A DNA stretch of 64,000 bases. Origin: Chionoecetes opilio. Taxonomy: Eukaryota; Arthropoda; Malacostraca; Decapoda; Majidae. Both the position numbers and the translations under genes were made by a program. The stretch is from positions 125,001 through 189,000 of the forward strand of contig JACEEZ010026180.1 in assembly GCA_016584305.1 (NCBI GenBank), written 5' to 3'. Numbering within the stretch: position 1 is the stretch's first letter; every line of letters begins with the position of its first letter. Under the pieces are notes generated by a model. It saw only the letters and a list, made by a program, of their open reading frames with translations, did no database searches and had not been told where the DNA came from. Of the stretch, positions 1 through 10,740 are shown in pieces.

Positions 1-262
1 ATTTGGCAATTTTCGAATTTCAACCGGGATGGGCAGTCATATTGATCCATTTACTCTAAAAACGATGTGTGCAAAATATTTTTGAAAAATATTTATATTT
101 AGGAGTCGCGCAATGAGTCTAAAATTTGACATATTTCACAGTAATTTTACTATGGTTCTTGGTTTATTATAATAATACATGCTGACATTTTGGCTTGTAT
201 GTCACAGCTTTGAATCAAGGAAGCCCTCTCAAACATGTTTGTACTGGTTGTGTGATGAAGTA
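1..262. repeat. partial dispersed repeat at left edge
   Basis: No gene is seen. Bases about 15-140 match the reverse complement of about 2900-3055: both share a GGGxxGGGC stretch, CCATTTxCTC, and TATTTAGGxGTCGC followed by CAAT. This is therefore one end of a dispersed repeat present twice in opposite orientation. Its class is unknown. Confidence 0.5.
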
Positions 263-552
263 CACGGAGGTCCCGTTATACGAGCATTCGGTATATGAGA
301 AATCAATGATACGAGCTGAGTAAATTAGGGTCTATTTTCAATATACGAGATCGAAAATCCAATGCTACAACATTCAAACTGGGGTGAGTAAAATTACCAA
401 GTTCAAAATGCGCGCCCTACCACGTATGCATCTGGGCTGTATGATGATGTGGTGGCCCCAAGCTTGGGGCCGCACACCTGGCTAATTACACCTAAAGGTC
501 AAGCCAACACCTGGCGTGGACCTGACTCGCGGGTGAAAACGGGAGTACAGTA
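263..552. mobile_element. partial pogo/Tigger-like element, family B
   Basis: It starts with a degenerate copy of the family B terminus (GGAGGTCCCGTTATACGAGC) and continues with B internal sequence: AATACGAGAT-type words, ACTGGGGTGAGTAAAATTA, and paired TTGGGGCC blocks. The other terminus is missing because the next B element begins directly after it. Confidence 0.6.
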
Positions 553-1273
553 CAGGGAAGTCCCGAAGATACGAGCAGTTAGGTTCCACCTGGCATACTC
601 GTAAAGCGAAATCTCGTATAGCGAAATACATAACTAATGGTAAAATATAGGTTTGGTTCCAGGACCCCATCAAAGACATGTTTTTCAAGCTAAAATAAAC
701 TGTAGGGGTCCCAAGGTTGGGGCCGCACACCTGGCTAATTACCCCTAAAGGTCAGGCTGCACACCTGGCTAATTACCCTTTGGGTCACGCCTTGCTTGGG
801 GTGACCTGACTGGGGTCAACCAAAATCCCCCTTTGTCCATCCCGGGAGTCCTGTATTCAGTCAGTTACCTACTAACCACTACAGTGAGAGGAACACCACT
901 CCTCCTCTCCCTGTGGTGGTAGGTAGGTAAATGCCAGAAGCTGGTCTAGGAAGCCAGGGCGGGAACCCAGCAACGGAGGTGCGGGAGGAATTGGGGTCAC
1001 GAGCGAGTCAGGTCCACGTCAGGTGATGGCTTGACCTTTAGGGGTAATTAGCCAGGTGTGCGGCCCCAAGCTTGGGGCCACCACAACATCATTATACAGC
1101 CCAGATGCATACGTGGTAGGGTGCGCATTTTGAACTTGGAAATTTTACTCACCCCAGTTTGAATGTCGTAGCATTGGATTTTCGATCTCGTATATTGAAA
1201 ATACAGTAAAACCCTTATAACTCGGCACTGTATAACTCGGAATTTGATATAACTCGGCATGGCAAAGACTAAT

Positions 1274-1402
<129 letters not shown>

Positions 1403-1735
1403 CCTATGCCCATAGTACATGTAGGCAGTGAGCTCCAGGGGTGGAATGATAGGCCCTGGAGGTTCACTTGAGGGCTGTGATGGTTGGCCCTCGCCCGTGG
1501 TGGCGCAGGCAGGATTGTTATAGTGACGCCTGTGATTAGAGGCTCATGCCGCCCCCTGTGTCCTCCCATGCACTCACAGTCGAAGGTAGAGTTAATGGAC
1601 AGGGCATGTGGGTGTTCTTAGGCCACTCGACGGTGCAAAAAGATTTCAAGTGGATTTATGGGTCTCACTCGGGATCGAACTCGGGTCTTCGAGAACGCCA
1701 CTCGGTGACGCTAACCACTCTGCTACCGCCTCCCC
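1403..1735 (-). mobile_element. tRNA-derived SINE, full length
   Basis: The minus strand starts GGGGAGGCGGTAGCAGAG. It has a Pol III A box (TAGCAGAGTGG) and a B box (GAGTTCGATCCCG) at tRNA spacing. The rest of the roughly 330-bp body matches the other copies in this window: a CTGCACCGTCGAGTGGCC block, CACGGGCGAGGGCCAACCAT, a CACCCCTGGAGCTCACTGCC block, then a CTATGGGCATAGG 3' end. The A box resembles class II tRNAs (Leu or Ser). Long open frames across it are incidental. Confidence 0.85.
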
Positions 1736-2412
1736 TAAACTGCATCTCATGGTTTTCACTCGGCATATCATGCCCTCACAACCTCTTCTGTGAACATGTA
1801 AACAGAAAGTTGGCAAAAAATAATGTATCTCGGCATATTGATGTTATAACTGCATCTCTTCGCTTACACTCTGCATATCGTCAGTCGCATAAAGTCGTAT
1901 TTTTGTCCTTTTGATCTTTTCCTGCAAGCTCAGGCTCTTCAATTTCATTCCCTTCCTGCTGGAGACACCCTTGCGTGATGGAGCTGACATCTTGAAATAC
2001 AGTACTGTATGATGTAATCCCAAAACACATAAAATAGGTGGCAAAGTAAAGCAAAGGTCGGGAACCAGCGTGTAGGCTGTCAGCTGCTGAGCCGTGTTTA
2101 TGTCGTCAAAGCACCGTCTTGGATACGAATTCCGTTTTTTGTCGAAATTGAAAAAGGATTGGTTTCTGCTTCAAAAACACAACAAGCTTGGTAGGAGCCA
2201 AAATAATAATCAATGCAAAACATTGCAAACAATATCACAGAGTAGTATAACACACATTTCAGCAAGTGTTATTGGATTGGGTTTCGTAATCCAAGACGTT
2301 GCTTGGACGACAAAAACATGGCTCAGCCTACGCACTGGTTCCCGATCTTTGCTTTACTTTGCCACCTATTTTACGTGTTTTGGGATTACATCATACAGTA
2401 CTGTATATCAAG

Positions 2413-2581
2413 ATGTCAGCTCCATCACGCAAGGGTGTCTCCAGCAGGAAGGGAATGAAATTGAAGAGCCTGAGCCTGCAGGAAAAGGTGAAAGTGCTGG
2501 CAAGGATGGATGCAGGTGCGTCCATGTGTGCTATTTGTGCTGAGTTTGATATCAAATCCAGCACATTCTACCTGTTCACTG
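2413..2581 (+). pseudogene. pogo/Tigger transposase first exon (CENP-B-like HTH)
   Basis: It encodes about 56 residues beginning MSAPSRKGVSSRKGMKLKSL, then QEKVKVLARMDAGASM and FDIKSSTFY. This is the pattern of the N-terminal helix-turn-helix of pogo/Tigger transposases (basic start, LxEKxxV, Gxs, AxxFxI, STxY). The reading ends at a good donor, ACTG|GTAAGTG, so this is probably a first coding exon. It points outward to the right terminus of A1, and the catalytic DDE part has been lost. Similar copies are at 4605-4773 and 12440-12608. It cannot encode an active transposase. Confidence 0.65.
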
Positions 2582-2829
2582 GTAAGTGTAGTTTTTATGC
2601 TTTTACAGTACTGTATTTCCTTTTTTTTTTTTTTTTTTTTTTATTTTTATTTTTATTATATAACCCATATCAGAGGAGGACATTGAATAACTCGGCACAT
2701 TGAATAACTCGGCAAGGGCCAGAGCCCCTATCGTGCCGAGTTATAAGGGTTTTACTGTAGACCCTAATTTACTCAGCTTGTATCATTGATTTCTTGTATA
2801 CCGAATGCTAGTATAACGGGACTTCCCTG

Positions 2830-3080
2830 TATTGTGGTGGCCCCGAGCTTGGGGCCACATTCATATTTGTTAGTGACAAATAATTTTGAAAATTACCTAT
2901 ATCGGCACATAGAAAATGTCCAATTCTTGCAAAAAATAATAAACTTCAACCTTATTGTGCGACCCCTAAATATTAATATTTCTAGACAGATCTCTACATA
3001 CGTTGTTCTTCGAGCAAATGGAACACTGACCGCCCGTCCTGGGTAAAATTCCAAAAAATCAAAATTCCCATCAAATAAGG
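2830..3080. repeat. dispersed repeat fragment, inverted copy of window start
   Basis: No gene is seen. Bases about 2900-3055 are the inverted relative of bases 15-140. The GTGGCCCCGAGCTTGGGGCC stretch at the start is a short palindrome shared with family B internal sequence. Confidence 0.45.
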
Positions 3081-3264
3081 GGCACCCTAGCCCAGATGCA
3101 TACGTGGTAGGGTGCGCATTTTGAACTTGGTAATTTTACTCACCCCAGTTTGAATGTCGTAGCACTGGATTTTAGATCTCGTATATTGAAAATAGACCCT
3201 AATTTACTCATCTCGTATCATTGATTTCTCGTATACTGAATGCTCGTATAACGGGACCTCCCTG
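3081..3264. mobile_element. family B right-end fragment
   Basis: It carries the B subterminal sequence (TTTACTCACCCCAGTTTGAA, then repeated TCTCGTATAxTGAA words) and ends ATAACGGGACCTCCCTG followed by TA. The left part is missing, so this is a truncated copy. Confidence 0.7.
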
Positions 3265-3272
3265 TATATATA

Positions 3273-4400
<1,128 letters not shown>

Positions 4401-4527
4401 GTAAAACCCTTATAACTCGGCACGATAGGGGCTCTGGACCTTGCCGAGTTATTCAATGTGCCGAGTTATTCAATGTCCTCCTCTGATATGGGTTATAAAA
4501 AAATAAAAAAAAAAAAAAAAAATTAAT

Positions 4528-4567
<40 letters not shown>

Positions 4568-4604
4568 AAATACAGTACTGTAAAAGCATAAAAACTACAC
4601 TTAC

Positions 4605-4773
4605 CAATGAACGGGTAGAATGTGCTGGATTTGATATCAAACTCAGCACAAATAGCACACATGGACGCACCTGCATCCATCCTTGCCAGCACTTTCACCT
4701 TTTCCTGCAGGCTCAGGCTCTTCAATTTCATTCCCTTCCTGCTGGAGACACCCTTGCGTGATGGAGCTGACAT
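4605..4773 (-). pseudogene. pogo/Tigger transposase first exon, copy in A2
   Basis: It is nearly identical to the exon at 2413-2581, starting MSAPSRKGVSSRKG with HTH text QEKVKVLARMDAG and ending at a donor (GTAAG read on the minus strand at 4604-4600). Past the donor lie poly-A/T and then the terminus. No catalytic segment is present. Confidence 0.65.
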
Positions 4774-5450
4774 CTTGATATACAGTACTGTATGATGTAA
4801 TCCCAAAACACGTAAAATAGGTGGCAAAGTAAAGCAAAGGTCGGGAACCAGCGTGTAGGCTGTCAGCTGCTGAGCCGTGTTTATGTCGTCAAAGCACCGT
4901 CTTGGATACGAATTCCGTTTTTTGTCGAAATTGAAAAAGGATTGGTTTCTGCTTCAAAAACACAACAAGCTTGGTAGGAGCCGAAATAATAATCAATGCA
5001 AAACATTGCAAACAATATCACAAAGTAGTATAACACACATTTCAGCAAGTGTTATTGGATTGGGTTTCGTAATCCAAGACGGTGCTTGGACCACAAAAAC
5101 ACGGCTCAGCCTACGCACTGGTTCCTGATCTTTGCTTAATTTGCCACCTATTTTAGGTGTTTTGGGATTACATCATACAGTACTGTATTTCAAGATGTCA
5201 GCTCCATCACGCAAGGGTGTCTCCCGCAGGAAGGGAATGAAATTGAAGAGCCTGAGCTTGCAGGAAAAGATCAAAAGGACAAAAATACGACTTTATGCGA
5301 CTGACGATATGCAGAGTGTAAGCGAAGAGATGCAGTTATAACATCAATATGCCGAGATACATTATTTTTTGCCAACTTTCTGTTTACATGTTCACAGAAG
5401 AGGTTGTGAGGGCATGATATGCCGAGTGAAAACCATGAGATGCAGTTTAG

Positions 5451-5778
5451 GTGAGGCGGTAGCAGAGTGGTTAGCGTCACCGAGTGGCGTTCTCGAAGAC
5501 CCGAGTTCGATCCCGAGTGAGACCCATAAATCCACTTGAAATCTTTTTGCACCGTCGAGTGGCCTAAGAACACCCACATGCCCAGTCCATTAACTCTACC
5601 TTCGACTGTGAGTGCATGGGAGGACACGGGGCGGCATGAGCCTCTAATCACAGGCGTCACTATAACAATCCTGCCTGCGCCACCACGGGCGAGGGCCAAC
5701 CATCACAGCCCTCGAGTGAGCCTCCAGGGCCTATCATTCCACCCCTGGAGCTCACTGCCTACATGTGCTATGGGCATA
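5451..5778 (+). mobile_element. tRNA-derived SINE, inside A2
   Basis: Full-length copy with A box TAGCAGAGTGG at 5460-5470 and B box GTTCGATCCC at 5505-5514. The 3' end (GCTATGGGCATAGG) passes directly into the (TG)n array. The sequence differs from the A1 copy at only a few positions, consistent with co-amplification of element and SINE. Confidence 0.85.
5460..5514 (+). promoter_or_regulatory. internal Pol III promoter of SINE (A and B boxes)
   Basis: TAGCAGAGTGG matches the A-box consensus TRGCNNAGYGG, and GTTCGATCCC matches the B-box core GTTCRANNCC. The distance between them is about 34 bp. The other SINE copies conserve both boxes, with some mutation in the 18.7-kb copy (GTTTGATCCC). 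Confidence 0.7.
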
Positions 5779-5821
5779 GGTGTGTGTGTGTGTGTGTGTG
5801 TGGGTGTGTGGGTGGGTGGGT

Positions 5822-5907
<86 letters not shown>

Positions 5908-5944
5908 TGTGTGTGTGTGTGTGTAAAAAAAAAAAAAAAAAAAA
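5779..5944. repeat. (TG)n microsatellite and poly-A
   Basis: About 145 bp of TG with GGG/GGTGGG interruptions near the start, followed by about 20 A. This is the expanded 3' tail of the SINE. Confidence 0.9.
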
Positions 5945-6008
5945 GTTTGCCATGCCGAGTTATATCAAATTCCGAGTTATACAGTGCCGAGTTATAAGGG
6001 TTTTACTG

Positions 6009-6022
6009 TATGTATATATATG

Positions 6023-6121
<99 letters not shown>

Positions 6122-6133
6122 GTATATATATAT
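6009..6133. repeat. TATATG/TATATA microsatellite
   Basis: About 125 bp of TATATATG-type repeats starting at the TA target duplication of A2. Confidence 0.9.
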
Positions 6134-6229
6134 GTGTGATTAATTTCAATTACTGTACATCACCTTTGTTTTAGTTGGATTAGTCAGCTTGGTGGATCAG
6201 AACAGTCTTTGATAAACCTTGTTTTACAG

Positions 6230-6328
6230 CAATGTGGTGGCCAGACGTGGGAAAACGCAGGCCAGCTGAAAAAGTCACCAGAAGCACATGGCCAAGAGGC
6301 TCTTCCAAGTGCCAGTCAACAACCAATG
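6230..6328 (+). CDS. probable upstream exon of GATA zinc-finger gene
   Basis: A 99-bp segment sits between a good acceptor (CCTTGTTTTACAG|CAATG) and a strong donor (CCAATG|GTAAGAC). In phase 0 it is fully open for 33 residues, starting QCGGQTWENAGQLKKSPEAH and ending with a Q/S/P-rich piece, SASQQPM. The next exon at 25910 also starts in phase 0, so joining them keeps the frame and runs straight into the sequence before the GATA finger. Composition (polar, low complexity) suits a disordered region of a transcription factor. A second frame is also open across it, so the assignment rests on splice sites and phase. It is an isolated unique-looking island among repeats, with an intron of about 19.6 kb to the next exon. 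Confidence 0.5.
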
Positions 6329-6466
6329 GTAAGACTACAAACCTCACATGATTAAGGGGATAGATTTCAAAATTAGTAGGGTGTAAGTAAAAATTATGGA
6401 CGAGATTCTGGTTCTAGGGAGACAGGATGGGTGCATCCTGTTACATGTTAACAAGCTTGCAGTGTA
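6329..6466. other. unique intronic sequence after first exon
   Basis: Non-repetitive, AT-moderate sequence. No gene or element recognised. Confidence 0.4.
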
Positions 6467-6555
6467 CAGTGCCCTCCCGAGTTTCGCGCTTGCTTTCTTC
6501 CCACGGCATAGTGCAAAACTCGCGGATCGCGAAACTCGGGTATTGAAAACACTAA
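6467..6555. mobile_element. terminal fragment of pogo-like family H
   Basis: It starts CAGTGCCCTCCCGAGTTTCG after a TA, with GCGAAACTCGGG words repeated inside. Related ends are at 17938-18056, 48621-48691 and 59524-59647. Confidence 0.6.
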
Positions 6556-6587
6556 AAATGCTTATTTAGTCCGGTGCGAGGTGTACC

Positions 6588-6955
6588 TACAGTATTTTAC
6601 AGCTTATAAGACTCACTTTTTCCCCCAAAAAATATCCAGAAAATTCCCCAAGCCCCTGTCCACCCAGCAGTGAATGGGTACCGGGTGTTAACCAAGGGTT
6701 TGTGAACCGCCTCCCGGGGTGGTGGCTTCGCCCAGCACCGCGTAGAGGAGCTTGAGCTTGAGCTTGAGCTTGAGTTGGGAGTCACCCAGCGGATGCTGTT
6801 GGTGAAGCCTTTAGTCCGGCGTTCTCCCACACACGTCCTGTCCTGTCCTGTCCTGTCCTGTCCTGTCCTACGAACGATACTTGATCTTGATCTTGATATT
6901 ACAGGTGGCCTATTCTTCATAGGCCAGGTCTTTGAACCGGTGTTGCATAAAATAA
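6588..6955. repeat. element Z fragment and short tandem repeats
   Basis: Bases 6590-6625 match the Z family end (TATTTTACAGCTTATAAGAC). Bases 6749-6774 are a run of AGCTTG hexamers and 6836-6868 a run of TCCTG pentamers. The CCACCCAGCAGTGAATGGGT stretch resembles a dispersed repeat, but its class is unknown to me. Open frames here come from the tandem repeats. Confidence 0.5.
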
Positions 6956-7647
6956 GTAACACCTCGAAATAAGTAGCACCTGACCTCACACCCCCGCCGA
7001 TTTTTACTTAGTTATCACAAAATACTCCTTTGTAAGTGATTAACAAGGACGTGTGTGGTACTGTGGTTACTGGAGGTACTGGAGGAGACAGGAGAGAAGA
7101 GAGGAAGGCATTGGAGGTACCGTAGAGAAGGGAGGAAAGCATTAGTGTAGTGATTAGTTAGTAAGAGCAAGGCATTGAGTGATCTAACTCTGTATACGTT
7201 TTATGTCTATGTTAGTGTGCTTTTATGTATGACAAGGCAGGTGAAGGGATTATCTTGTTAAAAACTTCCATCTCTGTCTCGATTCGTCTTCTTCTTGTGA
7301 CCTTTGATGCTTAATATCGCTTCATAGGTTGTCTTCAAACTTCTTCTCCTTTGTTAACAGATTTGTCAACTCTTCCCTTGTCTATTTCACCTGGGATACT
7401 AAAACATTTTCATTTGTTTTGGTCTGAGTGAGTGAGGGCATCAGCTGATGGTTGTGTGACAGTGCTATACGGCAATAACACTGTCACAATGCCTTCCTCT
7501 CTTCTCTCCTGTCTCCTCCAGTACCTCCAGAAACCACAGTACCACACACGTCATGGTTAATCACTTATAAAGGAGTATTTTGTGGTAAATAAGTAAGGAA
7601 CGGCGGGGGTGTAAGGTTTAAAGGTGCTACTTATTTTGAGGTGTTAC
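6956..7647. mobile_element. MITE with about 165-bp inverted repeats
   Basis: The left end GTAACACCTCGAAATAAGTA and the complement of the right end share about 165 bp, with conserved ACACCCCCGCCG, ACAAAATACTCCTTT and a purine-rich GGAGGAGACAGGAGAGAAGA block. The roughly 350-bp centre shows no coding sequence. It looks like a long-TIR or foldback MITE. The target duplication is not clear. Confidence 0.65.
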
Positions 7648-7681
7648 CTATCTTATTTAATTATCCTTGATGAGGGCTGTA

Positions 7682-7805
7682 AAATCCACTTAAAATCTTT
7701 CTCTGCACCGTCGAGTGGCCTAAGAACACCCACACACTGCCCATTAACTCTACCTTCGATTGTGAGGGCATCAGAGGACACAGGGGGTGGCATGAGCCTC
7801 TAATC
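7682..7805 (+). mobile_element. tRNA-SINE, left part, split by hAT element
   Basis: It matches the SINE body from AAATCCACTTAAAATCTTTC to GCCTCTAATC. The tRNA head is missing, so it was 5' truncated. The copy resumes at 9103. Confidence 0.75.
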
Positions 7806-9102
7806 CAATGGTTCCCAACCTTTTTTGTCCCATTCCCCCTTTTCCAGTCACTTTTCCACCTGTGGACCCCTACAACGAAATAGGCTAAGCCAGCAACATT
7901 AATAGAAGATTTTTCTGCAAATAAATGAATACATTCATGTAAAATGCCTTGCATTATTATGCTGATTAAGCTGTATATTTATATAAAAACAGAACACGTT
8001 CTGTTCAACAGACTTTTTTTTATTTTTAAGTAAAATACATAGGAAAAATGTCATGGTATTGTTGTTATAGTTGTAGGTATTGTACGCAAAAGCTATCCTT
8101 ATAATACTTGCCTTATTTTTGAACTTGCAAGCACATGTATGAATAAAAATTCAAAACAATTTTCACATAACCAGACACATAAGTTTCACGTTTTAAAAAC
8201 AGCAATCTTAAGTATAACAATTTCAAGTAACAGAATAGATATTCCCAAGATTTAAAGACAAATATAAATTAAATTATGAACAAAAATTTCCTTATTGATT
8301 TCATGGTATTTAAAGTATGTAAAATAATAGCAATCTCGATACCATTGTTAAATAAATTTGTAGTACACCTACTTAATGAAACACTAATATTATATATGAG
8401 GGATGAAAAGGAGTAGTTACAGTCCAATAAATCACAAAAGAAAGCCTGCATTTATAATTCTAAATTTTATTTTATTTATAAAAGAAGAAAAACAGCAGTG
8501 AATGACTTTTCATTGGTTGCAAAATATTATGTCACTAAATGTTTCAAAGGGACTCTTGTGTTTGTTTCTGAGGAACCAGCTCATGAATCCTTGGCTCAGT
8601 GGCAGCCAGTGCAAACCGCAAGTCATCTTCCACAGACAGCTTGTTCCTTGATTTACTTGTTATTGTAAGTAATGCAGAAAACCCACTTTCGCACAGGTAG
8701 GGTTGAAGCAAAAGGCGCAAGAACTCGAACTGCCAGATCACTTATTTTGGGATATGATTCCATCATTGAACACCAGAAGCTAGACAAGGAGTTTGACTAG
8801 AACACATTCTTGGCTGTTGAATCGTGGATAAGCTCAATGAACTTTTCTTGTGCGTCTTCTGACACATCATCAACCTGACATAACGGATTTTTTGCTAATC
8901 CTGCATAGCAATATGAATTACGATAATTATTGCACTTACTATTACCATGATAAAATAACGGTTATGAAATTTATCTCTCTTATTATTATATTCCAGTATA
9001 ATAAATTTTAAAATAATTAGATTCCTAGAATATCTATGGACCCCTTGAAAGTCTTCCATGGACCCCTTGGGGACCATGGACCCCTGGTTGGGAACCACTG
9101 CA
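7806..9102. mobile_element. hAT (Charlie-like) element remnant
   Basis: The ends are CAATGGTTCCCAACC and GGTTGGGAACCACTGCA, inverted relative to each other. The SINE sequence is duplicated at the flanks for 8 bp with one mismatch (CTCTAATC and GTCTAATC), as expected for hAT. Subterminal TGTGGACCCC and GGACCCC words recur at both ends. The interior keeps the C-terminal part of a transposase on the minus strand, and the rest is AT-rich decay. Confidence 0.8.
8544..8880 (-). pseudogene. hAT transposase C-terminal dimerisation domain remnant
   Basis: Reading from 8880 downward gives QEKFIELIHDSTAKNVF, a stop, then FWCSMMESYPKISDLAVRVL, and after a frameshift LQPYLCESGFSALLTITSKS followed by NKLSVEDDLRFALAATEPRI. 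This is the typical hATC text of Charlie/ZBED-type transposases (FW...YP...A...L.PF...YLCE.GFSAL...K...R..L...DLR.AL). There is at least one stop and one frameshift, and the N-terminal BED finger and catalytic residues are gone. It cannot be active. Confidence 0.8.
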
Positions 9103-9282
9103 GTCTAATCACAGGCGTCACTATAGAAATTATGTATGCGTCACCACGGGCGAGGGCCAACCATCACAGCCCTCAAGTGAACCTCCAGGGCCTACCATCC
9201 CACCCCTGGAGCTCACAGCCTAACGGCGCAGTAGGCACTACAGGCCAGGTGTGTGTGCTGTAGGCGCACACACACACACACA
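9103..9282 (+). mobile_element. tRNA-SINE, right part with (CA)n tail
   Basis: It resumes the split SINE at CTAATCACAGGCGTCACTAT and continues through CACCACGGGCGAGGGCCAAC to the 3' end, which passes into (TG) and (CA) runs around 9250-9282. Confidence 0.75.
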
Positions 9283-9756
9283 AAGAAATTGATAACATCT
9301 TTGATTCGACCAAGATTGGAATATGCGGCAGTGATTTGGTCACCACATAAAAAGAAGGATATAAGGAAGATTGAGAGAATACAAAGAGCAGCCACAAAAA
9401 TGGCTCCAAGCCTGAGAGATTTACCATATGAAGAAAGACTTTCAAGACTAAAACTCCCAACACTTGGAAAACGAAGAGAAAGGGGAGATTTTATAGCAGT
9501 GTATAGAGCCTCAATGGGTCTGGAAAAAATTGACAGAGAAGATCTGTTTGTGTGGGACGATAGAAGTACAAGAGGTCATGAGAAGAAATTGAAAAGGACA
9601 ACATGCAAGAGAGATATAAAAAGATACAGCTTCCCATATAGAAGCATAGAAGCCTGGAACAACCTTGATGCAAAAGTGATTAATGCAAGAAGTATTCAGG
9701 ACTTCAAAGGCAAGCTGGATAATAGTAGATTTGGAGACGGGACAGTACGAGCATAG
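9283..9756 (+). pseudogene. CR1-like LINE ORF2, C-terminal fragment
   Basis: 158 residues beginning KKLITSLIRPRLEYAAVIWS, then RKIERIQRAATKMAPSLRDL, LPTLGKRRERGD and a C-terminal FPYRSIEAWNNLDAKVINAR followed by FGDGTVRA and a stop. This is the thumb/C-terminal part of LINE reverse transcriptases of the CR1/Jockey type. It is nearly identical to 17389-17859 but cleaner. It is a 5'-truncated copy joined to the SINE (CA)n tail. The tail CAACTAGGTAAATAC follows the stop. Confidence 0.85.
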
Positions 9757-9906
9757 CTCTTTTCCTGTATGTTACAACTAGGTAAATACCCCCCCACCCC
9801 ACCCCCCCATCCCCACACCCCCACACCCCCACACCCCCACACCCCCACACCCCCACACCCACACCCCCACACACCCACACACCCACACACCCACACACAC
9901 ACACAC
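9757..9906. repeat. LINE 3' tail and CCCCCACA minisatellite
   Basis: After the LINE tail word CTAGGTAAATAC, about 115 bp of CCCCCACAC-type repeats grade into CACACCCA and (CA)n. The open frames on both strands are caused by the repeat. Confidence 0.85.
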
Positions 9907-10116
9907 AGCTGTCTGCCAGCTGTGTGTACAGATGCACTTTGATAGGCTCCTCTACAACTGACTATGGTGACTGGCTGTTTTGACCAAACAAAGATGCAGT
10001 GGACCCAAAAAGACCTTGAGTACTTACAGGTGAGAGCTATGCAGTTGAATAGTCTCGTCTCCAAATGATTAGCCTAAAAAGTGAAAAATATTGGAAGTGA
10101 AAAAAAGTAAACAAGG
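9907..10116. other. probable 5' leader of CR1-like LINE
   Basis: No open frame of note. It lies directly upstream of the LINE ORF1 ATG at 10117 and may be its 5' untranslated part. The boundary is not defined. Confidence 0.35.
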
Positions 10117-10740
10117 ATGGAGGATCCCGCCAAAACGCCTTTTGCTGGCTTTGATACCAAAGAAAAATACTTATTACGGCTGAAAATGAACCAGAGAAGA
10201 GTTATAATGTTAGAAAATATAGTACACGAAATGATGGAAAAACTAGAGAAGATGGAATAGAAAGTGTTCGTACTGGAAAAAGATAATACTATTTTGAAAA
10301 ATAGAGTGGACAAATTTAATTGTAAAGAAGATGACGAAAATATAGTGAAAATGCATGCAGAAATTAATGCAGTACATAAAAAATGGAGAATGGAAATGAA
10401 AGATGAAAGAAAGACATGGAAGATAGAGCAAGAAAAAGACCAAGAAAGCTTACGCCTAATAATAGAAGATCAAGAAAATGAAAAGAAAAATCTTACCAAA
10501 GAAGTAGTCAAAGTAATCAAACTAAAGGAAAATTTAGTAAGAGATACACTGGACAAAAAGAAATGTGTCATCAGTTTTGGTTTTAAAGAGAAAGTGCTGC
10601 CAAAGAAAAACATAAGAGAAGAGGAAGAAAAGAAAGTGGCAAAAGAAATATTTAAAGTAGTAAAAGAAAATACGGAGATAGAAGAAGAAATAGAAGAGAT
10701 ACATAGGTTAGGAAAATATGAGGAGCCCCTTAAAAGTTAA
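10117..10740 (+). pseudogene. LINE ORF1-like protein (coiled coil), one internal stop
   Basis: It starts MEDPAKTPFAGFDTKEKYLL, has one in-frame TAG at 10258, and continues as a highly charged K/E-rich helix (residues about 50-205) typical of LINE ORF1 coiled-coil proteins. The text ENLVRDTLDKKKCVISFGFK then a RLGKYEEPLK-like end resembles the RNA-binding segment of L1/CR1-type ORF1. After a frameshift at about 10735 the reading continues as VKFRSQVTAQDILSKAWKLA and then joins the ORF2 frame. ORF1 proteins bind the element RNA during retrotransposition. The TAG and frameshift make this copy defective. Confidence 0.6.
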
